Positions 24,404-33,553 are shown, counted from the first letter of the stretch. The stretch is 64,000 nucleotides of DNA from GCA-2733415 sp049614485 (GCA_049614485.1 JBMZDR010000008.1:33845-97844); one strand, 5' to 3'. A program made the numbers and translations. The notes: a model not told the origin generated them from the letters alone.

Positions 24404-25591
24404 TTATAAATTTGAATTCATTTTAGCGATATAAGTCTCCATGTCTTTATCACCTCGTCCAGATAAGTTGACGACTACACAGTCATCAGGTGACAACTCT
24501 AACTTATTTAAAGCAGCCAATGCATGTGCAGATTCTAAGGCTGGAATAATACCTTCAATTTTGGTAAGTTCGTAAGCAGCGTTCAAAGCTTCTTTATCTG
24601 TAACACCGATAAACGTCCCTCTGCCACTTTTAAATAAATGTGCGTGTAAAGGTCCAACTCCAGGATAATCTAATCCTGCTGAAATAGAATAAGGCTCAGT
24701 GATTTGACCTTCGTCATTTTGCATTAACAACGTTTTACTTCCGTGGATAATTCCTTCAGTTCCTAGTTGTGTAGTTGCGGCACTTTTTCCTGTTGCAACA
24801 CCTAAACCATCAGCTTCAACGGCAATAAGTTCTACGTTAGTGTCATCTAGATAATGATAAAATGCCCCTGCAGCGTTACTACCACCTCCAACACAAGCAA
24901 TAATTTTATCAGGATAATCCTTTCCTGTTTTTTCAGTTAATTGCGTTTTCATTTCCTCACTAATAACCGATTGAAAACGGGCTACCATATCAGGGTAGGG
25001 ATGTGGTCCTACTACAGAACCTATTAGATAATACGTGTCAACCGGATTTGCAATCCAATCACGAATTGCTTCATTAGTAGCATCTTTTAGAGTTTTACTT
25101 CCAGAGGTTGCCGCACGAACTTCTGCGCCTAACATTTTCATGCGTGCAACATTTGGTGCTTGACGTTGAATGTCAATTTCTCCCATGTACACAATACATT
25201 TTAAGCCCATTAAAGCGCAAACAGTAGCTGTAGCTACACCGTGTTGTCCAGCACCAGTTTCAGCAATGATTCTTTGTTTACCCATTTTTTGTGCCAATAG
25301 AATTTGACCAATGGTGTTATTCACTTTATGTGCACCAGTATGATTTAAATCTTCACGTTTTAAATAGATGGTGCTATTGTATTTTTTAGATAGGTTTTTT
25401 GCTAAATAGAGTGGTGTTGGCCTACCTACATAATCCTTTAATAATTCTTTATATTCTTTTTTAAACGCATCAGATTCTATAATGTCTAAATAACATTCTT
25501 TAAGTTCATTCACGTTATGATAGAGCATTTCAGGGATGTACGCACCACCAAAATCACCATAAAACCCTTTCTTATTAACTGTATAATTCAT
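24404..25591 (-). CDS. trpB: Tryptophan synthase beta chain
   Basis: 395 residues. PLP lysine in HTGAHKVNN (Lys89), substrate loop AETGAGQHGVATA near 110, phosphate-binding GGGSNAAG near 232. It condenses indole with serine to give tryptophan. Length and motifs are those of TrpB1, the TrpA-dependent type. It follows trpF by 67 bases. Confidence 0.97.
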   Translation of the reverse strand: MNYTVNKKGFYGDFGGAYIPEMLYHNVNELKECYLDIIESDAFKKEYKELLKDYVGRPTPLYLAKNLSKKYNSTIYLKREDLNHTGAHKVNNTIGQILLAQKMGKQRIIAETGAGQHGVATATVCALMGLKCIVYMGEIDIQRQAPNVARMKMLGAEVRAATSGSKTLKDATNEAIRDWIANPVDTYYLIGSVVGPHPYPDMVARFQSVISEEMKTQLTEKTGKDYPDKIIACVGGGSNAAGAFYHYLDDTNVELIAVEADGLGVATGKSAATTQLGTEGIIHGSKTLLMQNDEGQITEPYSISAGLDYPGVGPLHAHLFKSGRGTFIGVTDKEALNAAYELTKIEGIIPALESAHALAALNKLELSPDDCVVVNLSGRGDKDMETYIAKMNSNL

Positions 25592-25658
25592 TTCTAAATG
25601 CTTTAATGCCCTCCTGTGGGTTTATATTATGATTTTCGTTCCTGTAAGGACGATATAT

Positions 25659-26279
25659 TTAGTTTGACTTCCTGATAGTTTCACTGAAAGATTTAATACT
25701 CTTAATATTTTTCAGTGCGGGAGCAGTTTCAAAACCACTATTAATATCTATTCCCGAAAACTTTAAATGAGTGATATTCTTAATAGAACTCACCATTGTG
25801 TCATTAATTCCGCCACTCAATAAAAATGGTAATTCCCCTTTGTAATTATTTAATAACGCCCAATCGAAAGCAATACCATTACCACCGGCTTGTTTGCCGA
25901 AGGCATCAAACAAAAAGTAATCACAAAATGATTCGTATGATTTTAATGTAGTAAAGTCAAATGCCTCAGAAATATTGAATGCTTTGATAATCTTTAGCCC
26001 TTTGTTTTTTAATTCAGAACAAAATTCTGGCGACTCATTGCCGTGTAACTGAATGTAATCTAAATTGAAAGCTTTGATTTTTTCAGTAATAAATTCTATC
26101 GGTTTATTAACAAAAACACCAACCTTTGAAATGTCTTTAGGAATTGTAATTGATATAGTATGAGTCACATTTCTAGGCGATTTTTCATGAAATATAAACC
26201 CCATAAAATCTGGTTTTAACTCAGAAAGCGCTTTGATGTTTTCCTTATCACGCATTCCACATACTTTTAATTTAAGCAT
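25659..26279 (-). CDS. trpF: Phosphoribosylanthranilate isomerase
   Basis: 206 residues. N-terminal KVCGMRDKENI carries the catalytic Cys7, LHGNE near 78, and the acid Asp125 lies in FDAFGKQAGGNG. It ends with LSGGIN and GIDINSGFE. It performs the Amadori rearrangement before indole-glycerol phosphate formation. The start overlaps the trpC end by 8 bases. Confidence 0.95.
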   Translation of the reverse strand: MLKLKVCGMRDKENIKALSELKPDFMGFIFHEKSPRNVTHTISITIPKDISKVGVFVNKPIEFITEKIKAFNLDYIQLHGNESPEFCSELKNKGLKIIKAFNISEAFDFTTLKSYESFCDYFLFDAFGKQAGGNGIAFDWALLNNYKGELPFLLSGGINDTMVSSIKNITHLKFSGIDINSGFETAPALKNIKSIKSFSETIRKSN

Positions 26280-27069
26280 GGCAGTTCTTGTTTATGTTCT
26301 CAATAAATGTTTTGCATGCAAGGCCTGGATTTTCTGTTTTCATAAAGTTTTCACCAATAAGAAAGCCGTCAAATCCGTGAGTTTTTAAATATTCAATATT
26401 TTTATAATCACTAATGCCGCTTTCTGCAATTTTGACTGTTTGTTTCGGTAAAGCTTTTGCTAAACGAATCGCATTTTCAAAATCGACTTCAAAGGTGTTT
26501 AAGTTCCTATTGTTAATTCCTACAAGACTAATGTCTGAGTTGTATTTTTCAAGTTCTTTTTCGGTGTGAATTTCCAACAACACCTCTAATCCAATACTAT
26601 GAGCAAGAGTCGTAAATGTTTTAATTTCTGCTTTTGTCAATACAGAGCCAATTAATAAAATAGCATTTGCGCCAATAGATTTTGCTTCAATAATTTGATA
26701 TTCATCAATTGTAAAATCTTTCCTTAAAATAGGAATGTTATTTGCTTGTCGAGCTGTTATAACATCATCATTACATCCACCAAAAAAATGTGTATCTGTT
26801 AAAACGGATAAAGCAGACGCTCCTGCTGAATTATACCCTTTAGTAACGTCTGTAACTAATGCGGTGTGATTTATAATGCCTTTAGAAGGCGATTTTCGTT
26901 TGAATTCAGCAATTATCCCAGACCTGCTTTTATCTAAAATAAACTCCTTTAATGAAATTTCAGGAGATTGAAAATGGCAACTGCTCTCAAGAATTTTTGT
27001 AGGTTTTTCTTGTTTCGCTTTCGCTACTTCAGTTTTTTTATGAGCAATTATGGTATCTAAAATAGTCAT
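26272..27069 (-). CDS. trpC: Indole-3-glycerol phosphate synthase
   Basis: 265 residues from ATG 27069, which sits 2 bases after the trpD stop and matches the family N terminus MTILDTIIAHKK. Signatures are EFKRKSPSKG, LRKDFTIDEYQI and VGINNRNLNTFEVD. It closes the indole ring. An in-frame extension to 27144 lies inside trpD and is not credible. It overlaps trpF at the 3' end. Confidence 0.96.
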   Translation of the reverse strand: MTILDTIIAHKKTEVAKAKQEKPTKILESSCHFQSPEISLKEFILDKSRSGIIAEFKRKSPSKGIINHTALVTDVTKGYNSAGASALSVLTDTHFFGGCNDDVITARQANNIPILRKDFTIDEYQIIEAKSIGANAILLIGSVLTKAEIKTFTTLAHSIGLEVLLEIHTEKELEKYNSDISLVGINNRNLNTFEVDFENAIRLAKALPKQTVKIAESGISDYKNIEYLKTHGFDGFLIGENFMKTENPGLACKTFIENINKNCHA

Positions 27070-27071
27070 AG

Positions 27072-28085
27072 TTAGTGCGTTACTTTTGTTAAACTTGCTA
27101 ATGCTCTTCCTGACAGTAAAGACTCTTTGGCTATTGCAATACAATCTTCTAATGTTTCTTGTGGCTCCATACAGTTTATGGCATGAGCCGCATTAGCTAA
27201 AACAACATTTTGTTGTGATTGCGTGCTTTTGTTTTGTAGTACATTTGTAAAAATAACCGCGGCATCTTTTATAGAATGTCCTCCAAAAATAGCATCCTGT
27301 TTATGAGTAGGAAATCCAATTTGTTCTGGTGATAAGATAGCTTCATTTGTATTAGAAAATTTCTTGAATTTTCCTGTTAATGAAATTTCATCATAACCAT
27401 CTAAACTGTGTAATATGCTGTAGTTTTTATTAGATTTTTGAAGCATGTAGTTATAGATTCGTGCAATTTCTAAGTTAAAAACACCCACTAATTGGTTTTG
27501 AGGGTTACTCGGATTTACTAACGGACCTAACATATTAAAAAACGTTTTTATACCTAATTCTTTTCTAATTGGCGCTACGTTTTTCATTGCTGGGTGAAAT
27601 AAAGGAGCGTGCATCATACAAAAATTAGCAGTATCTAATTGTTTTTTTAAAGTTGACTCATTATTAGTGAATTTATAACCTAGGTGTTCTAAAACATTGG
27701 ATGAGCCACAAGAAGAGGATACACCATAGTTACCATGTTTAGCCACTTTATATCCTGCGCCAGCAACAACAAATGCCGCTAAAGTTGATATGTTAAACGT
27801 ATCTTTTCCATCACCACCTGTTCCACACACATCAATCGTATTGAAGTCGGAGAAATCTATTTTTATACATAAATCTAATAAAGCTTTTTGAAAACCTGAC
27901 AGTTCATCTGCAGAAATATTACGCATTAAAAAAACCGTTAAAAAAGAAGCAATTTGTGATGTGTTAAAATCACCTTTCCCGATACGAGTTAACGTCTCGT
28001 AGGCTTGTTCTTTGGTTAACTTTTGATGATCAAATAAGTGGTGTAACCTTAACATTGGATTAGTCTTTTTTAGTGTAGATTCCAT
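27072..28085 (-). CDS. trpD: Anthranilate phosphoribosyltransferase
   Basis: 337 residues. GTGGDGKDTFNIST near 88-101 binds PRPP, KHGNYGVSSSCGSSNVLE near 138-155 and the LGPLVNPSNP region complete the family. It adds phosphoribose to anthranilate. It is not fused to TrpG, which has its own gene 4 bases upstream. Confidence 0.96.
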   Translation of the reverse strand: MESTLKKTNPMLRLHHLFDHQKLTKEQAYETLTRIGKGDFNTSQIASFLTVFLMRNISADELSGFQKALLDLCIKIDFSDFNTIDVCGTGGDGKDTFNISTLAAFVVAGAGYKVAKHGNYGVSSSCGSSNVLEHLGYKFTNNESTLKKQLDTANFCMMHAPLFHPAMKNVAPIRKELGIKTFFNMLGPLVNPSNPQNQLVGVFNLEIARIYNYMLQKSNKNYSILHSLDGYDEISLTGKFKKFSNTNEAILSPEQIGFPTHKQDAIFGGHSIKDAAVIFTNVLQNKSTQSQQNVVLANAAHAINCMEPQETLEDCIAIAKESLLSGRALASLTKVTH

Positions 28086-28089
28086 AGGT

Positions 28090-28662
28090 TTAGATGTCTA
28101 AGAAATTAGTAATGATCTCTCTCCCATGAGTTGTTAATATTGACTCTGGATGGTATTGTACACCGTACACATTATAATCTTGATGCTTGATAGACATGAC
28201 TTGATCATTGTCATCTGTAGCCGTTATTTTTAATATGTTCGGGAAATTTGTGTTTGATATTACCCAGCTATGATATCGACCAACTTCTAGAGTTTTTGGA
28301 AGGTTTTTATAAATTAAATCATCAGTGTTTAATACAGTTATTTTTGTGGCAACACCATGAAATACATCGTTGAGGTTGTCTAGTTGACCACCAAAAACCT
28401 CACCAATTGCTTGCATTCCCAAACAAACACCTAATATTTTTTTTGTTGATGCATAACGAGCTATCAACTCTTTTAAAATACCAGCTTCATCAGGCAAACC
28501 AGGTCCTGGTGAAAGTATAATAGTATCATACCTATTAACTGTGTCAATTGAAATTTCATCATTTCTATAAACATCAACAGAATATTTGGGGTTAGATTCT
28601 ATGTAATGCACTAAGTTATAAGTGAATGAATCGTAATTGTCAAGTACTAGTATCTTTTCCAT
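28090..28662 (-). CDS. trpG: Anthranilate synthase glutamine amidotransferase subunit
   Basis: 190 residues. Class I amidotransferase with LSPGPGLP (50-57), catalytic Cys80 in GVCLGMQ, and YHPES with its His and Glu near 169-173. It supplies ammonia to TrpE. No PabA-type duplicate is seen in the window. It starts 2 bases after trpE. Confidence 0.96.
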   Translation of the reverse strand: MEKILVLDNYDSFTYNLVHYIESNPKYSVDVYRNDEISIDTVNRYDTIILSPGPGLPDEAGILKELIARYASTKKILGVCLGMQAIGEVFGGQLDNLNDVFHGVATKITVLNTDDLIYKNLPKTLEVGRYHSWVISNTNFPNILKITATDDNDQVMSIKHQDYNVYGVQYHPESILTTHGREIITNFLDI

Positions 28663-28664
28663 AA

Positions 28665-30047
28665 TTATATATTTTCTGCTAAAACTAAAGCTTGTTTTAA
28701 AGCGCTTAATTTATTATTAACTTCTTGTAATTCGTTATCTTCATTAGAGTTTACTGTTATTCCAGCTCCGGCTTGGCTATACAATGTGTTGTTTTTACTC
28801 ATAAAGCTTCTTATTGTGATGGCGTGATTAACACTGCCATCAAACCCAAAGATACCAATTGCACCGCCATAAAACCCTCTATTTTGGTTTTCAAATTTAT
28901 TTATCAATTGCATTGCTCTATACTTTGGAGCTCCAGATAACGTTCCTGCAGGAAAGGTGTCGGCAAACATCTGAATGGCATCTTCATTTTTATTATCGGC
29001 TTCAACTTCAGAAACCAAATGAATCACATGGCTATAAAACTGAACTTCTTTATAGGTTTTAATAGTCACGTTTTTTCCGTGTCTGCTCAAATCATTTCGT
29101 GCTAAGTCAACTAACATGGTGTGTTCAGCATTTTCTTTTGGATCTTTTGCTAAAGCTTCTGCTAGTTTCTGATCCTCTATATCGTTACCAGTTCGTTTGA
29201 AAGTTCCGGCAATTGGGTTGATAGTTGTTTTGCCATGAGCGACTTTTAATTGTGCTTCAGGAGATGAGCCAAACAATTTGAAATCACCAAAATCGAAATA
29301 AAATAAATAAGGTGATGGGTTTATAGAACGTAAAGCTCTGTATACATTAAAATCATCACCCTTAAATTTTTGAGAAAATTGACGTGATAATACCACCTGG
29401 AAAACATCACCTAATTGACAGTGCTCTTTTCCTTTGCTGACCATGTGTTTAAATTCTTTGTCAGTAATATTTGATGTTTGGTTGCCTTCTATATTAAAAT
29501 GATATTTAGGATGGTTATGATTCTGTACTAATTGTTTTATACTTTCAATTTCAGATTTAGCACCTTCAACACAGTTTTCTAAAATGGTCATTTCATTTTT
29601 AAAATGATCTATTTGAATAATAAATTGAAATAATGAATAATGCATCTCTGGGGTTGTGTTTTTTCTCTTGTGTTCGTCAAAGTTAATGGTGTCAAAATAC
29701 TGCACAGCATCATAACTGCTGTAGCCAAAAATACCATTGGTAACGTGGTCATTTTTTTCAACATTAAAAGCAGTAATAAAATTTTGTAAATGTTTTGTCA
29801 CCTCTTTTCTTGAACCGACTTCAGTTTTTGATTCTTTACCTAAAATTGAAGTTGTAACTGTATTATGTTGCGCAATAAATGTAGCTAAAGGTTTTAAGCA
29901 TATGAATGAAAAATTGTTTTCATTTCCATGATAATCAGAGCTTTCAAGGAGAAAACTATTATGAAATTGATCACGCAGTTTTAGGTATAAACCAACTGGT
30001 GTTATAGTGTCTGATAAGCTTGTGGATATTAAAGTATTTATGTTCAT
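28665..30047 (-). CDS. trpE: Anthranilate synthase component I
   Basis: 460 residues, chorismate-binding enzyme with GDVFQVVLSRQ, PEAQLKV, PIAGTFKRTG, EHTMLVDLARND and GTLSGAPK. LLES at 33-36 matches the motif for tryptophan feedback binding in TrpE, so the enzyme is probably feedback-inhibited. It makes anthranilate from chorismate. It begins 16 bases after the T-run of the attenuator at 30063-30091. Confidence 0.97.
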   Translation of the reverse strand: MNINTLISTSLSDTITPVGLYLKLRDQFHNSFLLESSDYHGNENNFSFICLKPLATFIAQHNTVTTSILGKESKTEVGSRKEVTKHLQNFITAFNVEKNDHVTNGIFGYSSYDAVQYFDTINFDEHKRKNTTPEMHYSLFQFIIQIDHFKNEMTILENCVEGAKSEIESIKQLVQNHNHPKYHFNIEGNQTSNITDKEFKHMVSKGKEHCQLGDVFQVVLSRQFSQKFKGDDFNVYRALRSINPSPYLFYFDFGDFKLFGSSPEAQLKVAHGKTTINPIAGTFKRTGNDIEDQKLAEALAKDPKENAEHTMLVDLARNDLSRHGKNVTIKTYKEVQFYSHVIHLVSEVEADNKNEDAIQMFADTFPAGTLSGAPKYRAMQLINKFENQNRGFYGGAIGIFGFDGSVNHAITIRSFMSKNNTLYSQAGAGITVNSNEDNELQEVNNKLSALKQALVLAENI

Positions 30048-30062
30048 TTCATTTTTGTGTAT

Positions 30063-30091
30063 AAAAAAAGGCTTACCGAAAACGGTAAGCC
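30063..30091 (-). terminator. trp attenuator terminator
   Basis: On the minus strand GGCTTACCG (30091-30083) and CGGTAAGCC (30078-30070) form a perfect 9-bp stem with a TTTT loop and seven T after it. It stands between the leader peptide stop and trpE, as expected for a transcription attenuator. Confidence 0.92.
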
Positions 30092-30115
30092 TTTGTTATG
30101 TGTTATATATAAACA

Positions 30116-30151
30116 GGTTACGAGTTCACGATTATTGAGTTAAATCGGAAC
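30116..30151 (-). promoter_or_regulatory. Alternative-pairing segments of the trp leader
   Basis: GTTCCGATT (30151-30143) pairs with AATCG-T-GAAC (30133-30124), giving a hairpin just after the Trp codons. GTAACC (30121-30116) spans the leader stop codon. It can pair with GG-C-TTAC of the terminator's first arm, leaving one bulged C, which would be an antiterminator. A ribosome stalled at the Trp codons would cover the first strand and free the second. Confidence 0.6.
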
Positions 30152-30189
30152 CACCACCAGTTTGTGTTATATGTTGTTGTTACATTCAT
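30118..30189 (-). CDS. trpL: trp operon leader peptide with three consecutive Trp codons
   Basis: A 23-codon frame runs from ATG 30189 to TAA 30118-30120. Codons 11-13 are TGG TGG TGG, in the context TNWWWFRF. It is followed by the terminator hairpin and then trpE. It senses charged tRNA-Trp: slow reading of the Trp codons would allow transcription into the operon. The frame is too short for ordinary gene finding. A good promoter lies just upstream, so the 5' leader before this ATG is only a few bases. Confidence 0.88.
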   Translation of the reverse strand: MNVTTTYNTNWWWFRFNSIIVNS

Positions 30190-30198
30190 AATTTAAAG

Positions 30199-30231
30199 CA
30201 AATTTATGTAAAATATAAACTGATAACCAAA
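30199..30231 (-). promoter_or_regulatory. trp operon promoter
   Basis: On the minus strand TTTG (30231-30228) is followed after 21 bases by TAAATTTG (30206-30199), both elements exact. The start of transcription should fall near 30192, about 3 bases from the leader peptide ATG. Confidence 0.8.
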
Positions 30232-30300
30232 TAAATAATAAAAATAAATTAAATTTTAGCTAAATGCGTGTGTTTTTGCAGTGTGTATGTTGTTATTAAT

Positions 30301-30332
30301 CAGTTATTTTTCGTTTTTTTTTTAAATAACTG
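30301..30332. repeat. Inverted repeat upstream of the C1q-like gene
   Basis: CAGTTATTT (30301-30309) and AAATAACTG (30324-30332) are exact inverted copies with a 14-base T-rich loop. It may be a terminator-like or operator element. The rest of 30232-30400 is AT-rich and shows no gene. Confidence 0.4.
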
Positions 30333-30400
30333 GGTAACGTTTTATTGAAATAAGGAACTTTATAATAGAAACTCTTAATAATCATTTAAATTATAGTATT

Positions 30401-31069
30401 ATGAAAATTAAATTATTTTTATTGTGTTGTTTGTTTTCTTTTTCAGTTCAATCTCAAGTAGGGATAGCAACAACTAACCCGCAAGCTATGCTTGATATTA
30501 ATGGCGATCTTAGTGTACAATTAATTAATAACGGTACAGTTTTAGCGACGGAAAATTCGGTGCTAATTGTTGATCGTAATGACAATAATATATTTAAGAA
30601 AGTATCTTCTGAAGATGTTGTGAATAGTTATTTGAAAAGTTTAGTTAAAGGAAGCTTCTCTGGGTCATCAACAGGTATAACTATATCATCTTTAAGTTGG
30701 AATACGATTCCGTTTGATAATGAAGATATTGACAAAAATAATGAGTATAATACATCATCTTATGATTTTACAGCATTACAAAATGGGATATATGAAGTGT
30801 ATTCTCAAATAAAAATAGATCCAGTTTCTGCGGGAGATTTTGGTATTGGGGTTTTTAAAGTTGTTTCTGGTACTGAAACCTTAATGGCAGAAGAAAATTA
30901 TGCCGGAGTACAAGTTTTAAGTGTTAATGTGTCCTCTCCATATAGAAGAGTAACTACTGTTATAGAATTAAATGCAGGTGAGTCCATTAGGTTTAAAGTA
31001 TACTCATTAGCGTCTGTAACACTTACAGGGGGTGGGAATTCTTTTTTTAAGATCAAGCAAATCAGATAA
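30401..31069 (+). CDS. Secreted protein with a C1q/TNF-like C-terminal domain
   Basis: 222 residues. The signal peptide ends near residue 19 (VQSQ). VGIATTNPQAMLDINGDL follows, a stretch typical of flavobacterial surface proteins that carry tail-fibre-like domains. From about 85 the pattern (WNTIPFDNE, YDFTALQNGIYEVYSQIK, RRVTTVIELNAGESIRFKVY, FFKIKQI) resembles the C1q/TNF jelly roll. It is probably exported and may form trimers. It stands alone, without an obvious operon partner. Confidence 0.65.
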   Translation: MKIKLFLLCCLFSFSVQSQVGIATTNPQAMLDINGDLSVQLINNGTVLATENSVLIVDRNDNNIFKKVSSEDVVNSYLKSLVKGSFSGSSTGITISSLSWNTIPFDNEDIDKNNEYNTSSYDFTALQNGIYEVYSQIKIDPVSAGDFGIGVFKVVSGTETLMAEENYAGVQVLSVNVSSPYRRVTTVIELNAGESIRFKVYSLASVTLTGGGNSFFKIKQIR

Positions 31070-31088
31070 GATAGGAGTTAAATTAAAT

Positions 31089-32321
31089 TTATCTTTTTAG
31101 ATTTATAATACGTTGTAATAAACTAGGATGCGAATAATGAAACCAAACATAAGTAGGATGCGGTGTGAGGTTGCTTAAACTGTTTTTAGATAATTTTTTT
31201 AAAGCACTTATTAAATCACCTGAATTATATGTGTCTTTAGCATAATCATCAGCTTGGTATTCAAATTTTCGAGACAAAATGTTCATGAAAAAACCTGTGA
31301 TTTGTGATATCGGACTGTACAACATACCGAAGGCAATCATGCCAATATGAAATGAAGGAATTTTCACACCTAATGCTTCTGATAGCATTGGGTGTGATAT
31401 AAAAACAGACAATAACCATAAGGTAAAACCAGTCACTAAAACTGATAAGGTTAGATTGTAAATGATGTGCTTGCGTTTGTAATGTCCTACTTCATGTGCT
31501 AATACTGCAACAATTTCATCGTCATTTAAATCGTTAATTAAAGTATCAAACAGTGTGATGCGTTTCTGGCTTCCGAATCCTGAAAAATACGCATTGGCTT
31601 TTGTACTCCTTTTTGAGCCATCTATCACAAAAATGTTATCCAGTTCAAAACCAATGGTTTTTGCGTAAGCGGCAATTTTATCTCGTAAAGTTCCTTCTTC
31701 TAATGGTGTTTGTTTATTGAACAAGGGCACGATAAGTTTGGTATAAAACATATTCATGAATAAACTGAATACGGTTACCACCCCCCATGCATACAACCAG
31801 AAATTCTTGCCCGCAACATCAAAAAACCAAATAATTAAGGCTAATATACCGCCACCAAGTACGGCGCTCATCAGCCAACTTTTTAGTTTGTCTAAGAAAA
31901 ATAATTTTTTAGTCGATTTGTTAAACCCGAATTTCTCTTCAATAACAAAAGTCTGGTAATAGGAGAAAGGCGTTGTGATAATATCCGAACCAATCATAAT
32001 GATTCCGAAAAAGATTAAAGCAATTAGAATAGAATTATCGGTTATAGTTCTAGCATAATCATCAACGAATTTAAACCCGTCAAAACAGATGAAGCTTAAA
32101 GTTAATGCAATTGAAAAGAATCCTGATAGTTTTCCGAATTTATAATTGGTAAGTTTATACTCTTGTGATTTTTTATAGTCATCAGCGTCATACACATCTT
32201 GTAAGTCTTCTGGTAACGCGTCATTGTAATGTTTGGCGTTGAGGTAATCTAAAAATTGATCAACCAAGTAATCAAAAATTAAAATTCCGATGATGATATA
32301 AAATAGTAATTGTGCAGTCAT
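31089..32321 (-). CDS. M48-family CAAX-type membrane metallopeptidase (Ste24-like)
   Basis: 410 residues with several membrane spans. The zinc motif HEVGH is at 276-280 and the third ligand is in FEYQADDYA. GSKRSTKANAYFSGFG precedes it, as in Ste24p/CAAX prenyl protease 1. Bacteria lack prenylated CAAX proteins as a rule, so the native substrates are probably membrane peptides or misfolded proteins. Ends 20 bases from the convergent C1q-like gene with no terminator seen between. Confidence 0.92.
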   Translation of the reverse strand: MTAQLLFYIIIGILIFDYLVDQFLDYLNAKHYNDALPEDLQDVYDADDYKKSQEYKLTNYKFGKLSGFFSIALTLSFICFDGFKFVDDYARTITDNSILIALIFFGIIMIGSDIITTPFSYYQTFVIEEKFGFNKSTKKLFFLDKLKSWLMSAVLGGGILALIIWFFDVAGKNFWLYAWGVVTVFSLFMNMFYTKLIVPLFNKQTPLEEGTLRDKIAAYAKTIGFELDNIFVIDGSKRSTKANAYFSGFGSQKRITLFDTLINDLNDDEIVAVLAHEVGHYKRKHIIYNLTLSVLVTGFTLWLLSVFISHPMLSEALGVKIPSFHIGMIAFGMLYSPISQITGFFMNILSRKFEYQADDYAKDTYNSGDLISALKKLSKNSLSNLTPHPTYVWFHYSHPSLLQRIINLKR

Positions 32322-32370
32322 ACTTGTTAATTAACAATTAATAATGTTTGATTAGTAATTTAAATAGAAA

Positions 32371-32715
32371 TTAGTCCCTTGAAGAATCTATTATTTTATA
32401 AAGTATTTTTAAAATACTGGTAAGTTCATTGTTTAAGAGTTCAAACTCTTCTAAAGTAATATAATTAGTGTCCCTTAGGATTCTTAACCAATAATTAGTT
32501 TCTCTAGCTTCTTTATATGAAATAGACATTTTTGCTCTAAAGTCTTTTTTAGATATACCACCTATTGCTTCTTCAACATTAGCTCCAATGGAAGTTCCAG
32601 ATTTTAGAATTTGTTTTGATAAAATATACTCATTTGCGGCAATCAGTTTTTTACTTAAGAGTACTATTTTAACAGCGAAACTATATGTCTTTGTAGCAAT
32701 TATATTTTCCTTCAT
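32371..32715 (-). CDS. Four-helix-bundle protein (S23/IVP family)
   Basis: 114 residues, all helical: SFAVKIVLLSKKLI, ILSKQILKSGTSIGANVEEA and ETNYWLRILRDTNYI mark the four-helix-bundle family related to proteins encoded in 23S rRNA intervening sequences. Here it stands free, not inside an rRNA gene. Function is unknown; such proteins may aid RNA handling. It lies between the M48 protease and the RNA methyltransferase in the same direction. Confidence 0.85.
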   Translation of the reverse strand: MKENIIATKTYSFAVKIVLLSKKLIAANEYILSKQILKSGTSIGANVEEAIGGISKKDFRAKMSISYKEARETNYWLRILRDTNYITLEEFELLNNELTSILKILYKIIDSSRD

Positions 32716-32758
32716 TAAACTAACTTTATAATAATTTTACATTATTAACCATTCATTG

Positions 32759-33553
32759 TTAATTGAAGCCGCGCTGACGTTTGGCTTCAAAAATTAAAAT
32801 TCCAGCTGCAACAGATACATTCATAGAATCTATTTGCCCTTGCATAGGTATGATGATGTTTCGCTTAGCAGCATCGCGCCATTCTTGACTCAAACCAGTT
32901 GCTTCAGTTCCTACAACAATAGCAGATGCTTGGGTGTAATCTTCGTTATGGTAGTTGTTTGAATTCTGTAATGTCGCTGCGTAAATATTTATTTGACGTT
33001 CTGCTAAAAAGGCAATAATTTCTTCTGTTGTTCCTGTAGCAATTTGATTGGTAAAGACACAACCAACACTTGAACGAATAATGTTCGGGTTGTACAAATC
33101 CGTTTTCGGATTTGCTATAAAAATAGCATCTACATTTGCGGCATCAGCAGTCCTTAAAATAGCACCAATGTTACCAGGTTTTTCAGGAGCTTCTGCAATT
33201 AATACCAGTGGTGTTTTAGTTTGAAATTGAACTGAACTTAGCGCGTTCGATTTTGTTTTTACAATGGCAACAATTGCTTCTGTAGAACTTCTATATGCTA
33301 TTTTCTGATGCACATCTTTTGACACACTAATTATGCTGGTGTCTTGGGGAAGTACAGAAGTAAGCTCTTCTTCAGAAATCAATTCCTTATAAAAAAATAC
33401 GGTATCTAAATCATAATCACCTTTTAAAGCGAGCTCTAATTCTCTTAACCCCTCAACAACAAAAAGCCCTTCTTTTTTACGAAGTCTTGATTTATCCTGT
33501 AATTGCAGCACTTTTTTGACTAGTGCATTTTGTGTACTACTTATATATTGCAT
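32759..33553 (-). CDS. SpoU/TrmH-family RNA 2'-O-methyltransferase
   Basis: 264 residues. The N-terminal substrate-binding part (RLRKKEGLFVVEG, near 24-36) is followed by the knotted methylase domain. Its motifs are APEKPGNIGAILRTADA near 123-139, VGTEATGLS near 216-224 and MNVSVAAGILIFE near 243-255. It transfers methyl from SAM to a ribose 2'-hydroxyl in rRNA or tRNA; the site is unknown. A TATATTTG box ends only 4 bases before the ATG. Confidence 0.92.
   Translation of the reverse strand: MQYISSTQNALVKKVLQLQDKSRLRKKEGLFVVEGLRELELALKGDYDLDTVFFYKELISEEELTSVLPQDTSIISVSKDVHQKIAYRSSTEAIVAIVKTKSNALSSVQFQTKTPLVLIAEAPEKPGNIGAILRTADAANVDAIFIANPKTDLYNPNIIRSSVGCVFTNQIATGTTEEIIAFLAERQINIYAATLQNSNNYHNEDYTQASAIVVGTEATGLSQEWRDAAKRNIIIPMQGQIDSMNVSVAAGILIFEAKRQRGFN

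Noticed and set aside
27070..27144. Longer start for TrpC at 27144
   Set aside because: The extension lies within trpD and does not resemble TrpC; the ATG at 27069 fits the family.
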